The position numbers and the translations under genes are program-made. Of a stretch of 64,000 nucleotides of DNA, positions 47,419 to 54,829 are shown piece by piece. The stretch covers positions 43,601 to 107,600 of the forward strand of contig NZ_JXQQ01000058.1 of assembly GCF_000834655.1 (NCBI RefSeq), read 5' to 3'. The notes beneath the pieces are model-generated. The model did no database searches and was not told where the DNA came from. It was given only the letters and a program-made list of their open reading frames with translations. Origin of the DNA: Variovorax paradoxus (GTDB taxonomy: Bacteria; Pseudomonadota; Gammaproteobacteria; Burkholderiales; Burkholderiaceae_C). Every line of letters starts with the position of its first letter. Positions within the stretch are counted from its first letter, which is position 1.

Positions 47419-47841
47419 TCAGGAAATGGGCGGCTTCAGGCCCAGCACGGGCTCTGCGCTCGCGAAGCGGGCCGCATGGGCCGCCGGTGGCGCTTGAGGC
47501 GCGCCGTGCACGATGTCGACGAGGGGTGTGCCACCAAGGGCCACGGTATGGCAGGCCTGGCAGACGGTGCAGGTGCCGCAGCCCTGGTGGTCGGTGCCAT
47601 GGTCGCTGCTGCTGCCTTGGTCATGGTGCGCCATGGTTTCCATGCCGCTGTCGGCTGCTTCCATGGCTTCATGGCAATGCGCGTCTGCCGCTGCAAGAGC
47701 GGGGGAGGCCGGCGAGGCCTCCTGTGCGGCCATCGAAGAGGCCGGCAGCGCGTGCCGCACCATCTCCACCGCCATCGCATCGCCCAGCCAGCCGCGGATG
47801 GGCAGCAGGGCGATCATGAGGGCGAGCAGCAGGGTGCGCAT
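47419..47841 (-). CDS. His/Cys-rich exported protein leading the copper operon
   Basis: This 140-residue protein has an N-terminal signal or membrane segment (MRTLLLALMIALLPIRGWLG), a region with many His and Met (AHCHEAMEAADSGMETMAHH), and the cysteine-rich TDHQGCGTCTVCQACHTV, suited to copper binding. It resembles DUF2946-type proteins found in copper clusters. The segment ends with a short hydrophobic-poor tail. It is 78 bases upstream of the TolC gene and probably the first gene of the operon; the promoter must lie in or just after the preceding gene (a TATCAT at 47850-47855 is a possible -10). Confidence 0.83.
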   Translation of the reverse strand: MRTLLLALMIALLPIRGWLGDAMAVEMVRHALPASSMAAQEASPASPALAAADAHCHEAMEAADSGMETMAHHDQGSSSDHGTDHQGCGTCTVCQACHTVALGGTPLVDIVHGAPQAPPAAHAARFASAEPVLGLKPPIS

Positions 47842-47865
47842 GGGGCGGGATGATAAACCGGTGCC

Positions 47866-48144
47866 CTAAGACACCAGCTGGCCGCGGGCCTTGTCGACCC
47901 ACACCTGCAGGTTGTCGAGCAGGTCCTTCTGGCTGAAGGAGCAGCTCTCTTCGCTGAAGAGCGCGCTCGATTCGAGCCGGTCGAGCAGGCTGAGCAAGAC
48001 CTCGCCGTAGCGCGGCGGCAGGGCGCCCAGCAACTCGGTGCTGGCGCGGGCTTCGCTCGACAGCGTCGTGACCGATCCGCCGCCGCCGCGCAGCGCCTCG
48101 ATGCGTGCGGCGACGGTGTCCAGCTGCCGTGCGGCGGTGCTCAC
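47866..48144 (-). CDS. Small conserved-looking cytoplasmic protein
   Basis: This 92-residue protein is predicted to be mostly helical and has no signal peptide or known motif. It is acidic at its centre (LLDRLESSALFSEESCSFS) with an amphipathic C-terminal helix. I do not recognise a family. Its start overlaps the glycerophosphodiesterase stop by four bases, so it is translationally coupled to that gene, and its end comes 25 bases before the first gene of the copper operon. Confidence 0.68.
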   Translation of the reverse strand: MSTAARQLDTVAARIEALRGGGGSVTTLSSEARASTELLGALPPRYGEVLLSLLDRLESSALFSEESCSFSQKDLLDNLQVWVDKARGQLVS

Positions 48145-49133
48145 GACGATGCCTTTGCGGAGGGAGGCGTGGACAGGCCGCGCTCGCGCATCAGGTCGCG
48201 CAGGACGTCGGGGTAGTCGGTGATGATGCCGTCCGCGCCCCAGTCCATCAGCCGCAGCATGTCGGCGCGCTGGTTCACGGTCCAGGGCAGCACCTTCATG
48301 CCGAGCTTCTGCGCTTCCTTGATGACGGCCGGCGTGAGGTCGGCGTAGGCCGGCGACCAGATCACCGGGCCGGCGCCCTGGCCCGCCGCGGCCTTCACCA
48401 GTTGCGGCACCGAGGCAAAGCCGGAGGCATCGAGCCCGGCGGTCCAGCGGCTGTCCTTCAGCGTGCGCGGCGTGCTGAGGTAGGCGCGCGGCAGCTGCGG
48501 CGCGAGCTGGCCGACGAGCGTCAGCGTGCGCCAGTCGAAGCTCTGGATGGTCACGCGGTCGGCCATCTTCGCCTTGTCGATCTCGGCGAGCAGCGCGCGC
48601 ACCATGGGCTCGGGCGCGGCGGTTTCGTCGGGCTTGTTCGGATCGATCTTGGTTTCGATGTTGAAGTGCACCGTGGCCGCGGCCGCACCGCGCGCCTGCA
48701 CCAGCGCGAACAGGGCGGCGAGCGTCGGAATGCGCTCCCCGTCGCGCGGCTGCTGCAGCGCGAACTGCTTGCCGTAGTTGCTCGTGGGGTTCAGGCGACC
48801 CACGTCGTAGGTCTGCAATTGCGCCAAGGTGAGCGAGCGCACGGCCGCGCCGCTCTTCGCCGGGAGCCAGTTACCGCCGGCATCGCGGGTGTGGTCGGGG
48901 TTGAGCGCGGTGTCGTGCGAGATCACGACCACGTTGTCGGCGGTGAGGCCGATGTCCAGCTCCAGCGTGTTCACGCCGAGGTCCATGGCGTTCGAGAACG
49001 CGGCCAGCGTGTTCTCCGGCGCGAGGCCGCGTCCGCCGCGGTGGGCCTGCAGGTCGAAGTGCTGCTTGGCGGTGGGAGCGATGGCGGCGCAGCCCGCGAT
49101 GAGCAACGCGGCGACGAGCAGGGGGTATTTCAT
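48141..49133 (-). CDS. Glycerophosphodiester phosphodiesterase, lipoprotein
   Basis: This 330-residue enzyme hydrolyses glycerophosphodiesters to glycerol 3-phosphate and an alcohol, outside the cytoplasm. It has a lipobox (LLIAGCAA, Cys15) and the GDPD catalytic residues: QAHRGGRGLAPENTLAAF with its His and the following Glu, the metal site ELDIGLTADN, and HDTALNPDHTRD. The C-terminal KVLPWTVNQRADMLRLMDWG and GADGIITDYPD also match GlpQ. It overlaps genes on both sides by four bases: DUF1439 upstream and the small protein downstream. Confidence 0.94.
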   Translation of the reverse strand: MKYPLLVAALLIAGCAAIAPTAKQHFDLQAHRGGRGLAPENTLAAFSNAMDLGVNTLELDIGLTADNVVVISHDTALNPDHTRDAGGNWLPAKSGAAVRSLTLAQLQTYDVGRLNPTSNYGKQFALQQPRDGERIPTLAALFALVQARGAAAATVHFNIETKIDPNKPDETAAPEPMVRALLAEIDKAKMADRVTIQSFDWRTLTLVGQLAPQLPRAYLSTPRTLKDSRWTAGLDASGFASVPQLVKAAAGQGAGPVIWSPAYADLTPAVIKEAQKLGMKVLPWTVNQRADMLRLMDWGADGIITDYPDVLRDLMRERGLSTPPSAKASS

Positions 49134-49711
49134 TTGAGCTGCACCTTGATGCCGTTGTCCTGCACGGTGATGTCACCGATCTCGTAGGTCTTGCGGCCCA
49201 CGGTGAGCTCGTCGGCGGTAAAGCTGCGCAGCACCTGGCCCTGCAGCAGTTCCTGCGCGACCACCGCGCCGACCTTCTGCAGCCGCTCGGCATCGCGGCC
49301 CTCCACGCCCTGCAATTCGAGGCGTTCGGACCTGGGCTGGTCGAGCCGCAGCGTGCGCGTGGCCGCGTCGTAGCGCAGCGCGCTGCTCATCGACACGACC
49401 CCCTGCACCGGCGAGGCCGCCAGCAGCGGGCTCGCAATGGTCAGCGTGGCGGTGAGGGCCGCGCGGTTGGTGCCGGCATTCAGGCCCAGTTGCGGATCGC
49501 GCAGCCCGACCATGAAGATCTCGGCATACCGTTCGGCCACCGGAAAGCGCTTGGCGATCATCGTCTGCAGCTCGTCGCGGCTCGCGGTGTATTCGCTGGT
49601 GAAGAAGTTGAAACCGGCCAGCGCCGCGAACGGGGCCTGCAGGGCGGCCGTGCCGAGCAGGGCCTGCAGCATCCGGCGACGGGAGGTGAGGGACGGAGGG
49701 CGGAGGTTCAT
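49130..49711 (-). CDS. DUF1439 domain exported protein
   Basis: This 193-residue protein has a Tat-like N-terminus (SRRRMLQALLGTAALQAP) and a DUF1439 body with segments such as SRDELQTMIAKRFPVAERYAE and ELTVGRKTYEIGDITV. The family is of unknown function and may bind lipid in the envelope. It is translationally coupled to the glycerophosphodiesterase gene (four-base overlap), suggesting a link to lipid turnover. No lipobox is present. Confidence 0.82.
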   Translation of the reverse strand: MNLRPPSLTSRRRMLQALLGTAALQAPFAALAGFNFFTSEYTASRDELQTMIAKRFPVAERYAEIFMVGLRDPQLGLNAGTNRAALTATLTIASPLLAASPVQGVVSMSSALRYDAATRTLRLDQPRSERLELQGVEGRDAERLQKVGAVVAQELLQGQVLRSFTADELTVGRKTYEIGDITVQDNGIKVQLK

Positions 49712-49783
49712 AGGGGTGCCGAGCTTGCCACAGGCCGATGCGTTCCCGCCAGCGCCGCTGTGGCGCCAGCGCCTGTCGGACAG

Positions 49784-50272
49784 TCAGCCGTCGATGCGCA
49801 ATTCATAGCGGGCAAACGATCTGGCTTCCTTCTGGATGACGCTGTGCAGCACGAAGCCGAAGCCCTCGTACAGCGTGCGCAGCGCCTGCCGGTCCGCCAC
49901 GCAGTCGAGCCGCAGGTACGGGCGGCCCAGGCTGCGGGTGCGTTCGCGCGCGAAGGCCAGGAGGGCAGTAGACACGCCCCTGCCGCCCCACGACCTGCGC
50001 ACCGCCAGCTTGTGCACGAACGCGGAGCTTCCGGGTTCGATCTCCGGCCAGAAGAAGGGATCCTCCATGTCGATCCGCACCACGCCGGCCACGTCCCCGT
50101 CCTCGCGCGCGATGAAATAGCGGCCGGCATCGGTGTCGCGCTGCACCCGTTCGAGGCCGACATCGGTGGCCGACCACAGCGGCCGCCCCTCGGTGGAGAG
50201 CCATTGGGCGGCTTCGTTCAGGACGGCGGCGACCGTGGCCGCTTCGGTGGGGAGGGCTTGCTCGATGTGCAT
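49784..50272 (-). CDS. GNAT family N-acetyltransferase
   Basis: This 162-residue protein has the acetyl-CoA binding motif of the GNAT fold, VRRSWGGRGVSTALLAFARE (near residues 90-110), preceded by the beta-strand pair DVAGVVRIDMEDPFFWP and followed by LRLDCVADRQALRTLYEGFGF. Substrate is unknown. It is encoded 15 bases after the P-loop kinase gene on the same strand and may be co-transcribed. Confidence 0.9.
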   Translation of the reverse strand: MHIEQALPTEAATVAAVLNEAAQWLSTEGRPLWSATDVGLERVQRDTDAGRYFIAREDGDVAGVVRIDMEDPFFWPEIEPGSSAFVHKLAVRRSWGGRGVSTALLAFARERTRSLGRPYLRLDCVADRQALRTLYEGFGFVLHSVIQKEARSFARYELRIDG

Positions 50273-50287
50273 CGCAGGCGATCTTAA

Positions 50288-50773
50288 TCAGGCCTGCGCG
50301 GCGCGGACCACGTGAAAGCCTTCCGCCTCCGCGGGCGCGACGAAGTGGCGCGTGATCAGGTCGAACTGCGCATCCGTCGTCTCGAAGGGATGCTCGCCGC
50401 TTGCATTGCGTGCGCGAAGCCGGGCCTTGCAGATGGCGTCCGGCACATCCAGGAAATGGAGCCGGTGCGCCACGCCCGCCTTCTCGAAGATGCCGCGCGC
50501 CCAGGCCCGGCTGCTCACCGTGTTGGCGGGGAAGTCGAGCACCACCGACACGCCGGCCTCCAGCAGCGCGACGACGTGATCCGCCATGGCCTGCTTGAGC
50601 CGGGTCGAGGCCCGCACGTAATCGGGCAGCGCGACGATCTCCCCGGGGTACAGCGCGGCGAGCCACGCGTCCTCGCTGATGAGCACCGTGGCCGGCGCCT
50701 CTGCCAGGCGCCGGGTGAGCGTCGACTTGCCGGCGCCGATCTTGCCGCAGACCATGTGGAGCATGGGATTCAT
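50288..50773 (-). CDS. P-loop kinase of the zeta/AAA-33 type
   Basis: This 161-residue cytoplasmic protein has a Walker A motif at the start (MVCGKIGAGKSTLTRRLA), VSVVLDFPANTVSSR as a Walker B-like segment, and an arginine-rich lid (DVPDAICKARLRARNASG). Relatives phosphorylate small molecules; some are aminoglycoside or nucleoside kinases, others act in toxin-antitoxin systems, but no antitoxin is apparent. Start at 50773 fits the P-loop position. Function is not assigned. Confidence 0.83.
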   Translation of the reverse strand: MNPMLHMVCGKIGAGKSTLTRRLAEAPATVLISEDAWLAALYPGEIVALPDYVRASTRLKQAMADHVVALLEAGVSVVLDFPANTVSSRAWARGIFEKAGVAHRLHFLDVPDAICKARLRARNASGEHPFETTDAQFDLITRHFVAPAEAEGFHVVRAAQA

Positions 50774-50809
50774 TGCTTTTCTCCTGTGACTTGGAACAAA
50801 AAACCCAGG

Positions 50810-50843
50810 AGGCAAAAAAGAAACCCGCCTCGTGGGGCGGGTT
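50810..50843 (-). terminator. Rho-independent terminator after the mini-ORF
   Basis: On the minus strand AACCCGCC...GGCGGGTT forms an eight-base-pair stem (50822-50829 with 50836-50843) followed by TTTCTTTTTT-like T-rich sequence. It would end the transcript of the mini-ORF or of the upstream amino-acid transporter operon. Confidence 0.83.
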
Positions 50844-50873
50844 GCATGGCGTGAAACTCGTCTGGATCGCGCG

Positions 50874-50930
50874 CTAACCCACCATCTTTTCGATGGTGCG
50901 AATAATCGACACGTTCCGCAGGCTGGCCAT
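50874..50930 (-). CDS. Possible 18-codon mini-ORF (leader peptide or sRNA-encoded)
   Basis: Reading MASLRNVSIIRTIEKMVG and stop. It begins seven bases after a -10-like TATCCT (50937-50942), so its transcript could be leaderless. An internal hairpin (CACCATC-GAAAA-GATGGTG) occupies its end, and a strong terminator lies about 30 bases downstream. No Shine-Dalgarno is seen. It is 38 bases beyond the amino-acid ABC ATPase stop. Translation is not proven; the region could instead be a small RNA. Confidence 0.4.
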   Translation of the reverse strand: MASLRNVSIIRTIEKMVG

Positions 50931-50968
50931 GGGCAGAGGATAGCCGAGGGCAGCCGGGGGCGAAACCC

Positions 50969-51754
50969 TCAATCGTGCAGCGATGAAAGAAACTGCTTCA
51001 GCTCCGCCGTCTGCGGATTCCCGAACAGCTCCGCCGGCGGCCCCATCTCGTGCACGCGCCCCTGGTGCATGAAGATCACCCGGTCGCTCACCTTGCGCGC
51101 GAAGCTCATCTCGTGCGTCACCATGAGAAGCGTCATGCCCTCGTCGGCCAGCGACTCCACCACGCGCAGCACCTCGCCCACCAGTTCGGGGTCGAGCGCC
51201 GAGGTGATCTCGTCGCACAGCAGCACGGCCGGCTCCATTGCCAGCGCACGGGCGATCGCCACGCGCTGCTGCTGGCCGCCCGAAAGCTGGTCGGGCATGG
51301 CATCGAACTTCTCGGCGAGGCCCACGCGCTCCAGGAGCCTGCGCGCCTGCGATGCGGCTTCCAGCGAGGCACGCTTCTTCACCAGCGTGGGCGCGAGCAT
51401 CACGTTCTTGCCCACGGTGAGATGCGGAAAAAGATTGAAGCTCTGGAAGATCATTCCCACGCGCTGGCGCAGCTCGCGCATCGCCATCGCGCTCTCGTGC
51501 AGCAGCGGCTTGCCGTCGACGGTGAGCGAGCCTTCCTGGAACACCTCCAGCCCGTTGATGCAGCGCAGGAGCGTGCTCTTGCCCGAGCCGCTCTTGCCGA
51601 TGATGGCGATCACCTCGCCGCGCTTGACGTCCAGGTCGATGCCCTTCAACACCTCGTTGGTGCCGTAGGACTTGCGCAGCGCCGTGATGCGCACGATAGG
51701 CGCGGCGAATGTGTTGGCGGATTCGGGTTTGGCTGAATCAAGCACGGCGGCCAT
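50969..51754 (-). CDS. Polar amino-acid ABC transporter ATP-binding protein
   Basis: This 261-residue ATPase of the GlnQ/HisP group has Walker A GKSGSGKST, the Q-loop MIFQSFNLFPHL, the signature LSGGQQQRVAIARAL and Walker B VLLCDEITSALDPE typical of polar amino-acid importers. The first 15 residues (MAAVLDSAKPESANT) overlap the permease gene by 17 bases and may not be the true start. With two permeases, a binding protein and a GntR regulator it forms a complete importer operon. Confidence 0.94.
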   Translation of the reverse strand: MAAVLDSAKPESANTFAAPIVRITALRKSYGTNEVLKGIDLDVKRGEVIAIIGKSGSGKSTLLRCINGLEVFQEGSLTVDGKPLLHESAMAMRELRQRVGMIFQSFNLFPHLTVGKNVMLAPTLVKKRASLEAASQARRLLERVGLAEKFDAMPDQLSGGQQQRVAIARALAMEPAVLLCDEITSALDPELVGEVLRVVESLADEGMTLLMVTHEMSFARKVSDRVIFMHQGRVHEMGPPAELFGNPQTAELKQFLSSLHD

Positions 51755-52391
51755 GGGTCTTCCTCTCGAGGTTCTTGGCGTACAGGCTCACAGGAAAGCA
51801 CAGCACGAAGTAAAGCAGCGCCACGCAGCTGAACACCACGAAGGGCTGGAAGGTGGCGTTCGAAATCATGCTGCCGGCCTTGGTGAGTTCGACGAAGCCG
51901 ATCACCGAGGCGAGCGCCGTGCCCTTGATCACCTGCACCAGGAAGCCGACCGTCGGCGCGATCGCGATCTTCACGGCCTGCGGCAGGATCACATGGCGCA
52001 TCTGCTCGCCGAAGCTCAGGGCAAGGCTGCCCGAGGCTTCCCACTGGCCCTTGGGAATGGAGGCCACGCAGCCGCGCCAGATCTCGGTGAGAAAGGCGCT
52101 GGTGTAGAGCGTGAGCGCCACGCTCGCGGCGGTCCATGCCGACACGTCGATGCCGAACAGCGCGATGCCGAAGTACGCGAGAAACAGCTGCATCAGCAGC
52201 GGCGTACCCTGGAAAAGCTGCACGTAGAGGCCGACCGCTTTGCCCGCGATCTTGCCGCCGCGCAGCCGCAGGAACAGCAGCAACCCGCCCACGATGCCGC
52301 CGCCGATGAAGGCGATCAGCGAGAGCACCACGGTCCAGCGCAGCGCCATCAGCAGGTTGCGCAGGATGTCCCACAGGGAAAAATCACTCAT
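51738..52391 (-). CDS. Amino-acid ABC transporter permease 1
   Basis: This 217-residue inner-membrane protein has the HisM/GlnP-type permease layout: five hydrophobic segments, VQLFQGTPLLMQLFLAYFG after the first helices, and the ATPase-contacting EAA loop around ASGSLALSFGEQMRHVILPQ. It pairs with the second permease to form the heterodimeric channel. It overlaps the ATPase gene by 17 bases and lies 18 bases after the other permease. Confidence 0.94.
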   Translation of the reverse strand: MSDFSLWDILRNLLMALRWTVVLSLIAFIGGGIVGGLLLFLRLRGGKIAGKAVGLYVQLFQGTPLLMQLFLAYFGIALFGIDVSAWTAASVALTLYTSAFLTEIWRGCVASIPKGQWEASGSLALSFGEQMRHVILPQAVKIAIAPTVGFLVQVIKGTALASVIGFVELTKAGSMISNATFQPFVVFSCVALLYFVLCFPVSLYAKNLERKTHGRRA

Positions 52392-52409
52392 GGCGAGGGG
52401 CTCCTGTTT

Positions 52410-53072
52410 TCATCGGCCGAAGAAGAACTTCGGCCCCGCCCAGTTGAGCAGCCGCCGCAGCGCCACCGACAGCGCCAGGTAGATGAGCGTGGCGATGATG
52501 AAGGCCTCGAACGCGCGGAAGTTGCGGCTCTGGATCAGGTTGGCCGCGTAGCTAAGTTCCTCGGTCGAGATCTGGCCGCACACCGCCGAGCCCAGCATCA
52601 CGATGATGATCTGGCTCACCATCGAGGGCCACACCTTCTTGAGCGCGGGCGGCAGCACCACGCGCAGGAAGACCTGCGCGCGGCTGAGTGCCAGGCTCAC
52701 GGCCGCTTCGATCTGCCCCTTGGGCGTGGCCTCGATGCCCGCACGGATGATCTCGGTGGAGTAAGCGCCCAGGTTCATCACCATCGCGATCACCGATGCC
52801 ACCTCGGGCGAGAGCTTCACGCCCGCGGCCGGCAGCCCGAAGAAGATGAAGAACAGCTGCACGATGAAAGGCGTGTTGCGGATCAGCTCCACATACGTGC
52901 CCACGATGGCGCGCAGCCATGCAGGGCCGCCCGAGCGCGCCCAGGCGCACAGCGTGCCCACGATCATGCCGAGCACGGTGCCGATGGCGGTGAGGCCCAC
53001 GGTCCACGCCACGCCGCGCAGCAGCAGCGGCCATTCGGCGAGCACCGCGCCAAAGTCAAACTCGATGTTCAT
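52410..53072 (-). CDS. Amino-acid ABC transporter permease 2
   Basis: This 220-residue inner-membrane protein has the same family layout: LIRNTPFIVQLFFIFFGLP, then the EAA-type loop AAVSLALSRAQVFLRVVLPP. Two similar permeases side by side form the membrane channel for polar amino acids. It lies 15 bases after the binding-protein gene on the minus strand. Confidence 0.94.
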   Translation of the reverse strand: MNIEFDFGAVLAEWPLLLRGVAWTVGLTAIGTVLGMIVGTLCAWARSGGPAWLRAIVGTYVELIRNTPFIVQLFFIFFGLPAAGVKLSPEVASVIAMVMNLGAYSTEIIRAGIEATPKGQIEAAVSLALSRAQVFLRVVLPPALKKVWPSMVSQIIIVMLGSAVCGQISTEELSYAANLIQSRNFRAFEAFIIATLIYLALSVALRRLLNWAGPKFFFGR

Positions 53073-53087
53073 GGCCGCGTGATTCGT

Positions 53088-53888
53088 TCAAACCGGCAGG
53101 TCGCCGGCTGCCTTGCCCAGCCACTTTTTCGACATGGCGTCCAGCGTGCCGTCCTTCTTGGCCGCGGAGATGATCTCGTTGACCTTGGTCTTCAGTGCGG
53201 TTTCGCCCTTGGCGATGCCGACGAAGCAGGGGCTGTCTTTCAGCAGCAGCTTGAACTCGGCGCTCACCTTCGGGTTCTTGGCGAGCATGTCGCCGGCGAC
53301 CGCCGCGCTGGTCGCGAGGGTCTGCGTCTGGCCGGCCACGAAGGCCGCGATGGTGGCGTTGTTGTCCTCGAAGCGGCGGTAGTCGACATTCGCCGGGGCC
53401 ACCTTGTTCAGCTCCTGGTCTTCCATGGCGCCGCGCGTCACGGCAACGGTCTTGCCGGCCATGTCGGCGAAGTTGGTGAGCTTCATGCTCTTGGCGGCGT
53501 ACACCGCCTGGAAGAAGGGTGCGTAGGCCGAGGAGAAGTCGATCACCTTCTCGCGCTCGGGGTTCTTGCCGAGCGTGGAGATCACCAGGTCGGCCTTGCG
53601 CGTCTGCAGGTACGGAATGCGGTTGGCGCTGGTCACGGGCACCAGCTCCACCTTCACGCCCAGCTTGGCGGCGATGAGCTCGGCCATCTCCACGTCGAGG
53701 CCCTGCGGCTTCATGTTCTTGTCGACCGAGCCGTACGGCGGGTAGTCGGTCGGCACGGCGATCTTGATGGTCTTGGCCTTGAGCACGTTGTCCAGTGCAT
53801 TCTGGGCGTGGGCGCCGCCGGCCGTGGCCAGCAGGGCGGCGGAGGCGAATGCGAGGGCGAGGTGGCGTTTCGATGCAGAGAAAGTCAT
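53088..53888 (-). CDS. Polar amino-acid ABC transporter binding protein
   Basis: This 266-residue periplasmic protein has a signal peptide ending near GGAHAQNAL and the family 3 binding-protein blocks: KIAVPTDYPPYGSVDKNM, GLDVEMAELIAAKLGVKVEL, RKADLVISTLGKNPEREKVI and GKTVAVTRGAMEDQEL. Ligand is probably a polar amino acid or derivative, not identifiable from sequence. Its start overlaps the GntR gene stop by four bases. Confidence 0.94.
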   Translation of the reverse strand: MTFSASKRHLALAFASAALLATAGGAHAQNALDNVLKAKTIKIAVPTDYPPYGSVDKNMKPQGLDVEMAELIAAKLGVKVELVPVTSANRIPYLQTRKADLVISTLGKNPEREKVIDFSSAYAPFFQAVYAAKSMKLTNFADMAGKTVAVTRGAMEDQELNKVAPANVDYRRFEDNNATIAAFVAGQTQTLATSAAVAGDMLAKNPKVSAEFKLLLKDSPCFVGIAKGETALKTKVNEIISAAKKDGTLDAMSKKWLGKAAGDLPV

Positions 53889-54658
53889 AGCAGGGCTCCT
53901 AGGTAAGTCGATGAATCGGTGTCGTCTGGGGAAGGCGCGGCCTTGCGGCGCCTGGGTTTGGCTGACGCGGCCGCCGTGTTCTGCAGCGGCGCGAGTGCAT
54001 CGCGCAGTTGCGCGAGCGGATCGGTGGGCACCTGCACGCGCAGCGCCGACTGCACGGTGCCGATGTGCGCGGCCATGAGCGCTTCGGCGCCGGCGTGGTC
54101 GCCGCGCTCCAGCGCCGCGACGATCTGCACGTGGTCTTCGCACGACTGCACCGCGTCGTGCGTGCTCTGGTAGAGCATGGCGATGAGCGTGGTGCGCGCG
54201 GTGAAATCGCGCAGCGTGTCGGCCAGCAGCGTGTTGCCCAGGCATTCGGCCAGGCACACGTGGAAATCGCCGAGCAGGAAGCTGCGGTTGCCGACGTCGC
54301 TCTCTTTCAGTGCCGCCTTTTCACGCTGAAGGTGCGCCTTCAATTGGCGCAGCGCACTCTTGTCGAGCTTGCCGCTGCTGCCCGCGCTGCGGATGAGGCC
54401 CAGCTCGATGACGCGGCGCGCCTCGAAGGCCTCGCGCGCTTCTTCCTGCGAAGGCTCGATCACGAACCAGCCGCGCCGCGCGCTCACGGTGACGATGCCG
54501 CGCGCCGCCAGCCGGGTGAGGGCCTCGCGCACGATGGTGCGGCTGCAGTCGAAGAGCATGGCCAGTTGTTGCTCGCCCAGGCGCGCGCCCGGCGCGAGCT
54601 TCTGCGCCATCACCGCCTCGACGATGCGTGCACTGATTTCGGATGCGGATGTAGACAT
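53885..54658 (-). CDS. GntR family regulator, FCD domain, of the amino-acid importer
   Basis: This 257-residue regulator has the GntR winged helix (GARLGEQQLAMLFDCSRTIVREALTRL region) and a C-terminal FCD ligand domain with GDFHVCLAECLGN and SCEDHVQIVAALERGDHAG. It is first in the operon and overlaps the binding-protein gene by four bases, so it controls its own transporter. I chose the ATG at 54658 because an earlier one at 54688 would place the start inside the operator. The final 35 residues are a basic/Ser-rich tail. Confidence 0.93.
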   Translation of the reverse strand: MSTSASEISARIVEAVMAQKLAPGARLGEQQLAMLFDCSRTIVREALTRLAARGIVTVSARRGWFVIEPSQEEAREAFEARRVIELGLIRSAGSSGKLDKSALRQLKAHLQREKAALKESDVGNRSFLLGDFHVCLAECLGNTLLADTLRDFTARTTLIAMLYQSTHDAVQSCEDHVQIVAALERGDHAGAEALMAAHIGTVQSALRVQVPTDPLAQLRDALAPLQNTAAASAKPRRRKAAPSPDDTDSSTYLGALL

Positions 54659-54663
54659 TCGCC

Positions 54664-54698
54664 TGCATACCAGCAGCTTTTGTGCCAACTGGTATGCA
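54664..54698 (-). promoter_or_regulatory. Inverted-repeat operator of the GntR/amino-acid transporter operon
   Basis: TGCATACCAG (54664-54673) and CTGGTATGCA (54689-54698) are perfect ten-base inverted copies separated by 15 bases, directly upstream of the chosen start. Each half contains TGGTAT, the half-site of many FCD-type GntR regulators, consistent with autorepression by looping or dimer pairs. A sigma54-like TGGCAC-N5-CTGCT lies between them on the minus strand. Confidence 0.75.
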
Positions 54699-54829
54699 AG
54701 CGATGTGCACCGAATTGGATCGGTGCATTGCCCTGCCGGTGCGCGCCAGGGTCGCCGATCGTGCGTGGCCAGGGCCCACGCACCGAATGCCGTCGCGGCG
54801 TGCGGCCACGCCGCGCCGAGCCCGCGCGC

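Noticed and set aside
50822..50930. Transcription attenuator for the P-loop kinase gene
   Set aside because: No alternative antiterminator pairing was found and the peptide shows no run of one amino acid, so a classical attenuation leader is not supported; it is kept only as an unexplained unit.
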